A stretch of DNA of 64,000 nucleotides from UBA1046 sp012511325 (lineage in GTDB: Bacteria; Bacillota; Clostridia; Saccharofermentanales; DTU023), in NCBI GenBank assembly GCA_050951925.1, contig JBMNJZ010000001.1, positions 1,688,678 to 1,752,677 of the forward strand, given 5' to 3'. Shown one piece after another: positions 33,524 to 42,426 of the stretch. A model generated the notes under the pieces. That model did not search any database. It was not told the origin of the DNA and saw nothing but the letters and a program-made list of their open reading frames with translations. A program made the translations under genes and the position numbers. How positions within the stretch are numbered: position 1 is the first letter of the stretch; each line of letters begins with the position of its first letter.

Positions 33524-34594
33524 ATGAAAAAAATTGCAATTATTCTACTCATTACAATGTTTTTGCTCCTGACCGCTTGTACGGGTGGCAAGATTACTTA
33601 TGTCGGCGACAGTCCTAATGTCGCCCTGATTATTGCCAACCGTGGAGACATGGGATTTAACGATAGTGCGGTGATTGGCCTAAATGTTTCTAAGCAAGAT
33701 CACGGAACCAATTTGACTATCCTTGAACACGACAATAAGGCGGAAAACTTTGAGAAAGTTTTTATGGAAGCGGTCAACGGCTATAATCACGTGGTCATGA
33801 TGTCCTCTATGATGAAGGAAACTCTAGAAAAACATGCTGCCGATTACCCGGATGTTAAATTCCTTATGTACGACGGAGAGGTTGATTGGAGCAAAGGGGG
33901 ATTAGATAATGTCTATTGCATTGTCTATCGTGCCAGTGAGGCGGCCTACCTGGCCGGATATCTCGCTGCCTCCACGACGGAGACGGCAAAAATCGGCTTT
34001 GTCGGTGGCATCGACAATACGAATATCCATGATTTTGCTGTGGGCTATGTCGAAGGCGCCAAAAAGAAAAATCCGGATATTCAGATCTATTTAGAAAATG
34101 CCCATAGCTTCGAAGACATAGACAAGGGAAAAGAAATTGCCCAAAGTATGATTGATAATGGCGTGGACATCATCTTCAGCGCCGCCGGCTCTGTAAATCT
34201 CGGCGTTCTGGATGTTCTGGTCAAAAATGATCTGCCGATGATTGGTGTAGATACCGACCAATACTCGCTCTTTATGGCGACGGGCCAAAAAGATCTCGCG
34301 GAACATATTATTACCTCGGTAACCAAAGATATCGGTAATTCTCTGTATCAAGCCATTGAAAATTATACGACACGGGAAGTTATTACCGGTGAAACTAAAG
34401 TCATTGGTTTAAAGGAAAATGGTGTTTCGTTGGCAAAAAACGATCACTATAAGAACACCGTCCCCCAGACAATACAAGAGGAGATTGACGCTCTGGAGCA
34501 GGAAATCATCTCAGGAACAATAGTCGTGCCCTCAGCCCGTACACTTTCCCTTGATGAAATCCAGGCTATCTTTCAAAGTGTTCAACCAAAATAA
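33524..34594 (+). CDS. BMP-family substrate-binding lipoprotein (PnrA/Med-like), orphan
   Basis: A 356-residue extracytoplasmic solute-binding protein. The signal peptide ends in the lipobox LLTAC, giving lipidated Cys about 19. The mature part matches the BMP family that binds purine nucleosides in known cases: VALIIANRGDMGFNDSAV, DVKFLMYDGEVDW, EAAYLAGYLAASTT, IGFVGGIDN and IIFSAAGSVNLGVLD. No ATPase or permease subunits of an ABC importer follow. Instead the next gene, 21 bases away, is a KDG-permease-family carrier. It might serve a distant ABC transporter, act as a sensor, or work with the adjacent carrier. AAAGG precedes the ATG. Confidence 0.85.
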   Translation: MKKIAIILLITMFLLLTACTGGKITYVGDSPNVALIIANRGDMGFNDSAVIGLNVSKQDHGTNLTILEHDNKAENFEKVFMEAVNGYNHVVMMSSMMKETLEKHAADYPDVKFLMYDGEVDWSKGGLDNVYCIVYRASEAAYLAGYLAASTTETAKIGFVGGIDNTNIHDFAVGYVEGAKKKNPDIQIYLENAHSFEDIDKGKEIAQSMIDNGVDIIFSAAGSVNLGVLDVLVKNDLPMIGVDTDQYSLFMATGQKDLAEHIITSVTKDIGNSLYQAIENYTTREVITGETKVIGLKENGVSLAKNDHYKNTVPQTIQEEIDALEQEIISGTIVVPSARTLSLDEIQAIFQSVQPK

Positions 34595-34615
34595 ATTTCG
34601 GAAGAGGACAATACT

Positions 34616-35596
34616 ATGCTTAAGTTTATGAGAAAAATTCCCGGCGGTTTGCTCTTGATTCCCATGCTTATTTCCGCCCTCGTTAATACTTTCGCCCCTG
34701 GCTTTTTGGGACAATTCGGCGGACTAACGGAAGCACTTCTGACTTCCAAGGGAACAGGCTATGTTGTAGGTCTTGTCTGCTTCTGTTCTGCTGCGATGCT
34801 TGATCTTAAAAGCTTGGGTAAGGTCTTGAAAAAACAAGGCGTGTTGCTTGTTGTAAAAATAATTCTCTGTTTGGGTTTTGCTGCAGCCTTCATGGCAGCT
34901 TTCGGCCTAAGCGGAATCGATGTCGGAGCGTTTAGCATTTCCGCGCTTGGCTTTACTGTCGCCATTTGCTCTATCAATCCATCCATGTACCTGGCCATGG
35001 TCAGTGAATATGGTGTTGAGCAAGATAAGGGGGCTTTTGGTTTGGCCGGCCTGCTCTGCGTTCCCGCCTTCCCTATTTTCGTATTCAGTATCATCAGGGG
35101 CGGCTCCCTCGACTGGATGCCCATCCTTGCCGTCCTGATTCCCATCCTCTTGGGACTGCTTATCGGAAATCTCGACAAAGATTTGGCGAAAATGTTTGGC
35201 GGCATGGTGGGGGCCCTGACACCCTTTATGGGTTGGTCCTTCGGAGCCAGCATCAATTTAATTGATGCTGTCAAACAAGGAGGACTAGGGGGCGTGGTTA
35301 TTAGCGCCATATACTATCTGTTGATGATCCCCGTAATTTTGCTCGTCGAGACAAAGGTACTAAAGGAAAGCGGCATATCCACCTTGGGTATGAGTTCAAT
35401 TGCCGGGCTTAGCATCTCTATACCCAGCATTATAGCCTTCGCCACGCCTGACCAGGTACCATATGCTAGTACCGCCACTGCTCAAATCGCCTTTGGGGTT
35501 GTGCTCACGAGTATTATCACTCCCATTATTACCCAACGTTATGCTAAAAAGAAAGGATTGGTTAAACCGAAAATCGCAAGTGAGACTACATCTTAA
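34616..35596 (+). CDS. 2-keto-3-deoxygluconate permease family transporter
   Basis: A 326-residue membrane protein with about ten hydrophobic segments. The start FMRKIPGGLLLIPMLISALV and the stretch GFTVAICSINPSMYLAM are typical of the KdgT family of secondary carriers that take up 2-keto-3-deoxygluconate or related acids. GGWSFG-like and GINLxD-like parts appear as MGWSFGASINLIDAV near residue 205. GGAAGAGG precedes the ATG. No uronate catabolism genes are nearby, and the only linked gene is an orphan BMP lipoprotein, so the real substrate may differ. Confidence 0.85.
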   Translation: MLKFMRKIPGGLLLIPMLISALVNTFAPGFLGQFGGLTEALLTSKGTGYVVGLVCFCSAAMLDLKSLGKVLKKQGVLLVVKIILCLGFAAAFMAAFGLSGIDVGAFSISALGFTVAICSINPSMYLAMVSEYGVEQDKGAFGLAGLLCVPAFPIFVFSIIRGGSLDWMPILAVLIPILLGLLIGNLDKDLAKMFGGMVGALTPFMGWSFGASINLIDAVKQGGLGGVVISAIYYLLMIPVILLVETKVLKESGISTLGMSSIAGLSISIPSIIAFATPDQVPYASTATAQIAFGVVLTSIITPIITQRYAKKKGLVKPKIASETTS

Positions 35597-35608
35597 TATC
35601 TGAAATGG

Positions 35609-36289
35609 ATGGACATTACTACCGACTTAAAAGAATTGCTTTATGCCGCAGGAGCAGAACTGGTTGGCATAGCAGACCTGACCGGAGTGGAAAATTGTGA
35701 ATATCCGGTTGGTGTTTCGGTTGCCATCCCGTTGCCGCCAACAATTATTGAAAAGGTAAAAGTTGCTCCTGATCAGGAATATTTTGAAATCTATCAAGAT
35801 CTCAATCGCCGTCTGGACAGTATCGTTGCTCAGGGAGCAGACTTTCTGATCGAGAAAGGCTTCCGCTCTTTAGCTCTGGCGAAAAAACTCTGTTTCTACG
35901 ACGAAAATAATCGCACCGCGCTGCCTTATAAAACCGTCGCAACCCTGGGCGGTCTGGGTTGGATCGGCAAAAACTGTCTCCTGGTTACGCCGGAATATGG
36001 CTCGGCGATTCGTCTCTCCGTTTTATTAACCGAGGCTCCACTGATAACGGATGAGCCAATTCTCACCTCCGGTTGTGAGAATTGCGATCTTTGCGTCACA
36101 GCTTGTCCGGCAGCGGCCTTGCATAATACCAATTGGAGCGCCGGCATGGATCGAGAGCTGATCGTCGATGCCAAAGCCTGTGAACAAAAAGCCCTGCAAA
36201 TTACAGAGCAAGAACTAGGCTTCCCCGTAACAATTTGCGGCAAGTGTTTTGCCGTCTGCTTAAGGACACAAAAGTGGCTTGAACTGTGA
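35609..36289 (+). CDS. epoxyqueuosine reductase-like iron-sulfur protein (QueG-like)
   Basis: A 226-residue protein resembling the C-terminal, cluster-binding half of QueG and related cobamide-dependent or reductive proteins. It contains LPYKTVATLGGLGWIGKN, the family signature, followed by a ferredoxin motif CENCDLCVTACP near residue 153. A second Cys group (CEQKAL, CGKCFAVC) sits near the end. At 226 residues it lacks the C-terminal HEAT-repeat part of true QueG (about 350-380 residues), so it is probably a paralogue of unknown function. It begins 12 bases after the permease stop and has no clear ribosome site, suggesting coupling. Two ATGs overlap there; only 35609 is in frame. Confidence 0.72.
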   Translation: MDITTDLKELLYAAGAELVGIADLTGVENCEYPVGVSVAIPLPPTIIEKVKVAPDQEYFEIYQDLNRRLDSIVAQGADFLIEKGFRSLALAKKLCFYDENNRTALPYKTVATLGGLGWIGKNCLLVTPEYGSAIRLSVLLTEAPLITDEPILTSGCENCDLCVTACPAAALHNTNWSAGMDRELIVDAKACEQKALQITEQELGFPVTICGKCFAVCLRTQKWLEL

Positions 36290-36437
36290 CCATTACTACA
36301 TTAGATTAAGAGTGGCATAGTCAAGATCGCCAAACTAATTATATTGCTTATGCCAAGCAAACGCAGTTGCGGTTTGTTGACGTGATTAATACCGGTTCAA
36401 GGCCGGAGAATTCTACAGATGAGGGGTAATTATTAAT

Positions 36438-38258
36438 ATGCGGGAAAGGTTTGATCCACAGGGCGGTAAAACTGCTATCACTGATCAGAAAAAAATTTCA
36501 AATGGTCGGATCTATAAAAAATCCTACACTTCTGAGGGAACGAGCACAGGACATGAATCAACTGTTAGGCATCAAGCTTCAATGAAGACAGAAGAGCTGG
36601 AAGAACTACTGATACGGCTGGTAAGTGTTAGAAGTGTTGTCAACTCAAGCGGCGAAAATGACATCATTGACTTCATCGAGAATTATTTGCGCGACTGGGA
36701 TTACTTCCGTGTCCGTCCTGAACAAATCGTGCGCATCCAATCCAAGGGAGACCCGTTGGGTCGCTCTTCCCTGCTCATCTGCGTCTCCGGTCAGGAATCG
36801 AAGAATACTGTTGTTTTGCTCGGGCACACGGATACTGTTGAAGTCGACGACTACGGCCCTTTGGCTGATCTCGCCACCACACCGGACAGGCTTAAAGACG
36901 CCTTGAAGTCAGGACAACGTAACCTCTACTCTCAAGCGCAAATTGATTTGGAAAGCGACAACTATCTTTGGAGCCGGGGTGCTCTTGATATGAAAGTAGG
37001 TGTCGCCAATGAGCTGTTGCTGTTAAAGCAGCTGGCAGAGAATCCCGCCGGTTTCCAAGGCCATGTAATCGCCCTCTTCGTCTGCGATGAGGAAGGTAAT
37101 TCCGCCGGTATGATCTCCGCCATTGAAGTCCTGAAACAATGGCGTGACGCCAAAAAGCTTGAAATCTGCGGTGTCATCAATACCGATTATCACACCGCTC
37201 AGTACCCTGGCGATGAGGACTATTATCTTTTCCGCGGCACAGTCGGCAAAATCATGCCCATCTTTTATATTCGCACCCTGGAAACTCACGCCGGCGATCC
37301 TTTTGCCGGGCTTGATGCCAATCTGGTCCTGGCTGAACTGATTAATGAAATCAATCTCAACCCCAAGTACAGCGACTCCTCAGAAAGTGAGATCTCCGTT
37401 CCGCCCATTACCTTAAAAGTAGAAGATCTCAAGGAAGTCTACTCGGTCAAGACTAATCACGAAGCTTGGGCCCTGATCAGTGTACCCTTATTCGAGCAGA
37501 CGCCGGCTGATGTGATGCGAAAGATGCTTAAGGCTGCGGGTACTGCGGCAGAAAATTCCCTGGCCAGATATTACCGTTACCAGCGTGAATATACCGGGCG
37601 GGCCGGGATCCCGACTGAGACCATTCATCCCGAGTTTGAAATCATCTCTCTGGCGGAACTGATCGATAAAGTCGCTGCACAACTGGGACAAGAAAAAGTA
37701 TATCTGATTGATCATTATATCGCACCGGCTCTGACCAATGCTGATACCAGAGAACAAACTCTTTATTTGATCCGGCAATTGGAGATTTTGCTGCCGGATC
37801 GCAGACCGCGTATAGTTGTAGGTTATGCCCCGCCTTTCTATCCCGCCATCTCCTGTCTCGATTCGGATGACAACTTCTATCGAATGGTCGACCAGGGCAT
37901 CAAAGCGGCTCTGAATCTATCCGAGGGTGTTAACCATACAGCCGGCAGCTCTTACCTGCTTGACAATGGTAAAGAGCTCAAAGTGAAAACCTATTATCCC
38001 TATATCTCCGATCTCAGTTATCTGGCACTTCCCTATACCGCTGATGAACTGCAAATCATGCAGAATAATATGCCGACTCTGGGTCGCAGCTACCAAGTTC
38101 CACTGCAAACAATGAAAGCACTCGACCTGCCGGTGATCAATCTCGGCGGCTACGGTTTCGATGCTCATAAATGGACAGAGCGGGTTGAGCGCGACTATAG
38201 TTTGCGCATCCTGCCTAAGCTGTTGGCAAGCATTGTTATGGAGATTCTCGGCACCTGA
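36438..38258 (+). CDS. rocB: M20 family peptidase, RocB (arginine utilization) type
   Basis: A cytoplasmic M20-family metallopeptidase-like protein related to RocB of the arginine/ornithine catabolic route, whose exact reaction is not established. Landmarks are LVSVRSVVNSSGENDIIDF, VVLLGHTDTVEVDDYGPL with the metal-binding HTD, WSRGALDMKVGVA, ALFVCDEEGNSAGM and GTVGKIMPIFYIRTLETHAG. From ATG 36438 (GAGGGG twelve bases upstream) the product is 606 residues. Starting at Met49 (36582) gives 558, the usual RocB length, and the first 48 residues look non-conserved, so 36582 may be the true start. No other arginine genes are adjacent. With the P5C dehydrogenase at 53 kb, a role in the arginine/proline pool is plausible. 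Confidence 0.85.
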   Translation: MRERFDPQGGKTAITDQKKISNGRIYKKSYTSEGTSTGHESTVRHQASMKTEELEELLIRLVSVRSVVNSSGENDIIDFIENYLRDWDYFRVRPEQIVRIQSKGDPLGRSSLLICVSGQESKNTVVLLGHTDTVEVDDYGPLADLATTPDRLKDALKSGQRNLYSQAQIDLESDNYLWSRGALDMKVGVANELLLLKQLAENPAGFQGHVIALFVCDEEGNSAGMISAIEVLKQWRDAKKLEICGVINTDYHTAQYPGDEDYYLFRGTVGKIMPIFYIRTLETHAGDPFAGLDANLVLAELINEINLNPKYSDSSESEISVPPITLKVEDLKEVYSVKTNHEAWALISVPLFEQTPADVMRKMLKAAGTAAENSLARYYRYQREYTGRAGIPTETIHPEFEIISLAELIDKVAAQLGQEKVYLIDHYIAPALTNADTREQTLYLIRQLEILLPDRRPRIVVGYAPPFYPAISCLDSDDNFYRMVDQGIKAALNLSEGVNHTAGSSYLLDNGKELKVKTYYPYISDLSYLALPYTADELQIMQNNMPTLGRSYQVPLQTMKALDLPVINLGGYGFDAHKWTERVERDYSLRILPKLLASIVMEILGT

Positions 38259-38309
38259 ACTACTCATAAGTGAATACACAGAATCTCAAATATGGCGTAT
38301 ACCCTTGAA

Positions 38310-38442
38310 GCTAATAGATTTACCCAAGAAAGATCCGATCCCTTTATACAGACAGTGCATTCAATATCGCGGCTCATATTACGAAAAACAAGAAAAATCT
38401 ACTCCTTAGAACTGGATTAAGTTAGAATAGAATCATCAAGCA
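38310..38442 (+). pseudogene. possible remnant of a GntR-type regulator N-terminus
   Basis: The plus strand reads LIDLPKKDPIPLYRQ, close to the conserved DxPIPLYRQ opening of GntR/MocR regulators. A shift of frame then gives IAAHITKNKKNLLLRTGLS, which resembles the next helix of that domain. No helix-turn-helix or effector domain follows. It lies just after rocB. It may be a decayed regulator gene or chance. Confidence 0.3.
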
Positions 38443-38518
38443 ACACATTCGTCGACCACGCCATCGCATCATTTTGTAAACCGGGCCGACCAATGAAAAA
38501 CAGAAAGCGGGAACAATC

Positions 38519-40030
38519 TTGGGAGCATTAGGCGAAAAATTTAAAGAAGTCACTTTTTCCGTTCTGCCCGTAACCATTCTTGTTGCTATTCTTCATTTTA
38601 CTTTTACACCATTGCCCTTACTGACTTTCTGGCGCTTTATTATCGGCGCTGTCACAATCATTACAGGTCTGGCGATCTTTTTGCTCGGCGTAGACTTGGG
38701 AGCGACACCAATCGCTCAATACGGCGGACGGGTACTGGTCAAATCCAACAAGATGTGGGTTGTCTTTGCCGGGGGCCTTTTCTTCGGTTTCCTAATCTCT
38801 GTTGCTGAGCCTGATCTGCAGATTCTGGCTGACCAGATCGCCCATTTCACCGGCGGCGTACTCGGTCGCTGGCAAATCATCATCATTGTCTCAGTCGGTG
38901 TCGGCCTGCTGATCGCCATCGGACTCTGGCGGATACTGCGTCGCATCCGTCTCAAGTATGTGCTCTATATAACCTATGCGATCATATTCATACTCGCTGT
39001 CTTCGTCCCTCCCGCCTTTCATGCTTTTGCCTTTGATGCATCGGGAGCAACCACCGGTGCAATTACCACGCCCTTTATTCTGGCGCTGGCCGCAGGTGTG
39101 GCCAGAGTCCACGACGGTCGGACCAAAGACGCTACCGACAGTTTCGGGCTGGCCGGTCTGGCATCAGCCGGAGCCATTGTAGCTGTTCTCTTCCGGGGCA
39201 TCTTCGCTCGTAATATGACTATCGGCGGCGATATCGACATACCCTCAGTCAGTACTAAGGGGCACTTGCTCAGCTCTTTCATCAGGATTATCCCGCGCTT
39301 TGCCCGGGAAGCATTGCTCTCAATCGCACCTCTGATAATCATCTTTCTTCTGATGCAGGTTTTTACACTTAAATTGAGAAAGCGCCAGGTCGTCCGAGTG
39401 CTAATCGGTCTTTTTTACTGTTTGATCGGACTGATCATCTTTCTGGTCGGCGTCACCGGTGGCTTCATGGAGGTAGGTTCATTGGTGGGAATGGAGCTTG
39501 CTGCCAAAGGCAATGGGCTGCTGCTATTCTGCACCGGCTTTGGCCTCGGTATGTTAACGGTGCTTGCTGAACCTGCTGTCCCTGTACTCTCAAAGCAAGT
39601 TGAGTCCGAAACCTCGGGCAATATCCCGCGCAGCCTCGTCTTAATTTTCCTTTCCGGCGGTGTCGCTATTTCCGGGGGGCTCTCCATGCTGCGCGTACTC
39701 TCCCCCGGGCTTGCGCTCTGGCATCTGCTCCTGCCCGGCTATCTGATCGTGATGCTGCTCAGTATCTGGACACCTGATATTTTCATCGGTGTTGCATTCG
39801 ACGCCGGCGGCGTAGCCTCAGGTCCCATGACAGCAACTTTCATTCTGGCTTTTGCCCAAGGCGCCGCTCATGAAATCGAAACTGCGGATATCCTGCTGGA
39901 CGGCTTCGGTATTATCGCTCTCGTCGCCATGATGCCTTTGATTGCTCTGCAGACACTGGGCATCATCTATCGCATTAGAACTGCTCGCAATAACAAGAAA
40001 GCACTGATAAAAGGAGAAGCCAATGACTGA
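38519..40030 (+). CDS. DUF1538 membrane protein, internally duplicated
   Basis: A 503-residue integral membrane protein, probably a transporter of unknown substrate. It is a tandem duplication. SVAEPDLQILADQ (AEP at 96-98) matches VLAEPAVPVLSKQ (AEP at 350-352), and FDASGATTGAITTPFILAL (from about 172) matches FDAGGVASGPMTATFILAF (from about 427), each pair 254-255 residues apart. Each half has about six hydrophobic segments and the polar motifs AEP and FDxxG, which could form a substrate path. The start is TTG 38519, nine bases after a weak GCGGGA; no ATG fits the frame. It overlaps the following P-II-like gene by eight bases, so a P-II-controlled carrier is the natural reading, comparable to AmtB-GlnK but with unrelated components. 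Confidence 0.8.
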   Translation: MGALGEKFKEVTFSVLPVTILVAILHFTFTPLPLLTFWRFIIGAVTIITGLAIFLLGVDLGATPIAQYGGRVLVKSNKMWVVFAGGLFFGFLISVAEPDLQILADQIAHFTGGVLGRWQIIIIVSVGVGLLIAIGLWRILRRIRLKYVLYITYAIIFILAVFVPPAFHAFAFDASGATTGAITTPFILALAAGVARVHDGRTKDATDSFGLAGLASAGAIVAVLFRGIFARNMTIGGDIDIPSVSTKGHLLSSFIRIIPRFAREALLSIAPLIIIFLLMQVFTLKLRKRQVVRVLIGLFYCLIGLIIFLVGVTGGFMEVGSLVGMELAAKGNGLLLFCTGFGLGMLTVLAEPAVPVLSKQVESETSGNIPRSLVLIFLSGGVAISGGLSMLRVLSPGLALWHLLLPGYLIVMLLSIWTPDIFIGVAFDAGGVASGPMTATFILAFAQGAAHEIETADILLDGFGIIALVAMMPLIALQTLGIIYRIRTARNNKKALIKGEAND

Positions 40031-40700
40031 TTACGAAGCATTTCAGGTTCCTTACAGCCTGGTCGTAGTAATTGCGCCGCATGGGCAGGCAAACAAGATT
40101 GTGCGCTTCGCCCGCGAACATGGCAGCAGCGGTGCCACAATCGTACCTGTCCACGGTTCACGAAAAAACAAATGGCTGCGCCTTTTCGAAATCGCAGATA
40201 TCAGGCGCGAACTGATAATGATGGCTGTTCGGCACGATGTCGCCGGACAATTGATCGAGGACATCGCCGCCAAATTTAACTTTAAAGCCAAAAACACCGG
40301 CATTGCGTTCTCCCTGCCCATTTCGCATCTATTGGGCAAAGACCGGTCGGCCTTTGATGAAGCGGCCGAAAGCGGCAAGAGCAGAGCTCCCCTCGGCTCT
40401 GCTCTTTTCGTCATTGTCGACGAAGGCGTCTCCGATGAGATCATTGATCTCTCCTATCGGGAGGAAGTCCGCGGCGCCACCGTTGTTTCTGCTCTCGGTT
40501 CCGCCGAAACCAGCAATCTGGTCTTCGACTTCCCTATTTCGCCGCAGAAGGAATTGATTCTCTATGTGGGAGATACAGCAAAGATCAGTAAGCTACAACA
40601 AACAATTTCCTCTGCGATCGAGATAGACCGTCCCGGCAGCGGTATCAGCTTCTATGTCCCCGTCGAACACGCAGCCGGCTTGGAAAAAGAAGAGGACTAG
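40023..40700 (+). CDS. double P-II-like signalling protein
   Basis: A 225-residue protein made of two P-II-like ferredoxin folds in tandem. Module 1 has GATIVPVHGS at residues 37-46 and NTGIAFSLPISHLLG at 91-105; module 2 has GATVVSALGS at 151-160 and GSGISFYVPVEHAAGL at 205-220, an exact offset of 114. Normal P-II proteins are single modules that form trimers; the T-loop region here is short and lacks the usual uridylylated Tyr context. The gene overlaps the DUF1538 gene by eight bases, with AAGGAG six bases before the ATG, so the products are made together. It probably senses a nucleotide or small effector and gates the membrane partner. Confidence 0.8.
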   Translation: MTDYEAFQVPYSLVVVIAPHGQANKIVRFAREHGSSGATIVPVHGSRKNKWLRLFEIADIRRELIMMAVRHDVAGQLIEDIAAKFNFKAKNTGIAFSLPISHLLGKDRSAFDEAAESGKSRAPLGSALFVIVDEGVSDEIIDLSYREEVRGATVVSALGSAETSNLVFDFPISPQKELILYVGDTAKISKLQQTISSAIEIDRPGSGISFYVPVEHAAGLEKEED

Positions 40701-40771
40701 GATGGGGCGACCGGTCTTGCATTCATTCTGCCGGCCAGGTGCCGCTTGCGCCGGAAAGGGAGAGATTTGAG

Positions 40772-41101
40772 ATGAATAAACCAACACATCATGCATTGAT
40801 AGTCTTCGTCGCCAGGGGTCTGGCCGATGATGTCATGGATATCGCTCGTGACAGCGGTGCCACCGGCGGCACGATTATCCACGCCCGGGGCTGCGGTCAT
40901 CATGACAGCCACAGCTTCCTCAGCGTTCCTCTCGACACCGAGCGGGATATCGTACTGATCGTCCTGCCTGTTGAACTGACCAGCTCTATCGCCCACGCCA
41001 TCGCCGAACAGATGCAGCTCGACAAACCGGGCAATGGCTTTCTCTTCACTCTGGACATTGATCAGGCTACCGGCATCACCAAGCCCTATAAACAAGACTA
41101 G
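40772..41101 (+). CDS. single P-II-like signalling protein
   Basis: A 109-residue single-module P-II-like protein. It has HALIVFVARGLADDVMDIA, then GATGGTIIHARG at about residues 29-40, the equivalent of the GATV stretch of the double protein, and NGFLFTLDIDQATGI at the end. A GGGAGAG ribosome site precedes ATG 40772; the frame is open a little further upstream without a start site. It lies 71 bases after the double P-II gene. Together the two genes encode three modules, the number in a P-II trimer. It ends only 18 bases from the convergent C_GCAxxG_C_C gene. Confidence 0.78.
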   Translation: MNKPTHHALIVFVARGLADDVMDIARDSGATGGTIIHARGCGHHDSHSFLSVPLDTERDIVLIVLPVELTSSIAHAIAEQMQLDKPGNGFLFTLDIDQATGITKPYKQD

Positions 41102-41119
41102 AGATCTGAATTATCTTTG

Positions 41120-41590
41120 CTAAATGGCGATGAGGAATTCATCCAGCAATTGGGCCGCACGCATCACCAATCCGGGACAGGGGCTTTCGTCCAGCTTGCT
41201 CCGCGTTTTATCGATCTGCGTCAGACCGGAGCCTGCCTCTGCTTCCGGTAAAGCTAACAGTTCCCGACAACGCAAAGAGCCGTGCTCCGCTTCAAAGAGA
41301 ACCGCGTACTCGAAACTGCGCCTGCGATGAAGTTCTTTCGCCGGCTTGTCAGCCGGATCAGTATTGCCGGCCACGAGCCCCAGCACCATCAGCGCTCCGG
41401 TCAAAGCACCGCAGGCCTCGCCCAGGCCGCCGAGGCCGCCGCCGAACGAAGATGCCATCCGCGCTGCCATCTCGCGTTCCAGCCCCGTTATATCCTCAAA
41501 TGCCAACAGCACCGACTGGGCACAGTTATAGCCCTGCTCAAACAGCTCGCCCGCAAGCTTAGAATGATTAATCTGTCGATTCATATCCAT
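41120..41590 (-). CDS. C_GCAxxG_C_C family redox protein
   Basis: A 156-residue small helical protein of the C_GCAxxG_C_C family, whose conserved cysteines are thought to be redox-active or metal-binding. The Cys positions are GYNCAQSV, GEACGALTGAL, LRCREL and SPCPGL, all present. It starts two bases after thrB, so it belongs to the threonine operon as the last gene. ATG 41590 and ATG 41584 are both possible. Members of the family are often next to transporters or molybdenum/redox genes, so linkage to thrB is unexpected. Function is unknown. Confidence 0.8.
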   Translation of the reverse strand: MDMNRQINHSKLAGELFEQGYNCAQSVLLAFEDITGLEREMAARMASSFGGGLGGLGEACGALTGALMVLGLVAGNTDPADKPAKELHRRRSFEYAVLFEAEHGSLRCRELLALPEAEAGSGLTQIDKTRSKLDESPCPGLVMRAAQLLDEFLIAI

Positions 41591-41592
41591 AC

Positions 41593-42426
41593 CTATAGTT
41601 TCACCGTGTAGCCGTTGTTGTTAACAGAGAGAGTCAGGATCGAACCGGCAAAATCTAAATGGGCGCGGGCGTACTCTACTACAGGATCCGGATCTAAAGT
41701 CAAGGCAATTACGGTTGGACCGGCACCGCTGAGGTATACGCCGCTGACACCCTCAAGCTGCTGCAGTGATTTCAGCTGTTCATACTCTCTGATGAAGGGC
41801 TTGCGATAAGGCTCATGCAAATTATCGGCAAAGAAAATTGATAATTGATCGTAATCCCTGGTAATCAGGCTGGCCGTCAACATTGTTGAATTGGCGACAT
41901 TCTCGATCGCTTCGCTGCGCGAGATCGTATCCGGCAGGACTCGCCGCACCTGAGCAGTCGAAAGGGTATATTCCGGCACGAAACAGATGAAGCGCAGCTT
42001 CGGATCAAGCTCATAGCGCTTGTAATAGACCTTGCCGGACCGAACAGCTGAGATCACCAATCCGCCAAACAGCGCCGGCGCTACATTGTCCGGATGCCCC
42101 TCGATGTCGGTAGCCAAAGCCAACAAAGATTCATTGTCCAGGCGCCGCTCACTCTCATTAGCCAACGCCAGCCCGCCCACGATCAAACTCGCCGATGAAC
42201 CCAGACCGCTGGATGACGGGATATTAGCCTGCACGATATGCACCCGCCGGTCGGGCACAGGTCGGTCTATAAACTCATAGTAGCGGCGGAAAGCCTTGTC
42301 TGCCAGCGTAGGTCTCCTCGGCGGACCATCAAGCAGCTCATATGTGTTAGCCAAAGACAGACCAATCCCCAAAACATCAAATCCCGGTCCGATATTCGCT
42401 GTTGTAGCCGTTACTTCAACTCTCAT
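41593..42426 (-). CDS. thrB: homoserine kinase
   Basis: A GHMP kinase that phosphorylates L-homoserine with ATP before threonine synthase. The 277-residue product opens MRVEVTATTANIGPGFDVLG, has the ATP-binding IPSSSGLGSSASLIVGG at about residue 88, EGHPDNVAPALFGG and the C-terminal GVSGVYLSGAGPTVIAL. It is slightly shorter than the usual 290-310 residues but has all motifs. AAAGGGG precedes the ATG. It follows thrC after 194 bases on the same strand and ends two bases before the C_GCAxxG_C_C gene. Confidence 0.93.
   Translation of the reverse strand: MRVEVTATTANIGPGFDVLGIGLSLANTYELLDGPPRRPTLADKAFRRYYEFIDRPVPDRRVHIVQANIPSSSGLGSSASLIVGGLALANESERRLDNESLLALATDIEGHPDNVAPALFGGLVISAVRSGKVYYKRYELDPKLRFICFVPEYTLSTAQVRRVLPDTISRSEAIENVANSTMLTASLITRDYDQLSIFFADNLHEPYRKPFIREYEQLKSLQQLEGVSGVYLSGAGPTVIALTLDPDPVVEYARAHLDFAGSILTLSVNNNGYTVKL

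Noticed and set aside
38493..38531. 12-codon leader peptide before the DUF1538 gene
   Set aside because: It starts with ATG but lacks a ribosome site, and no attenuator hairpin follows; it simply overlaps the TTG start of the real gene.
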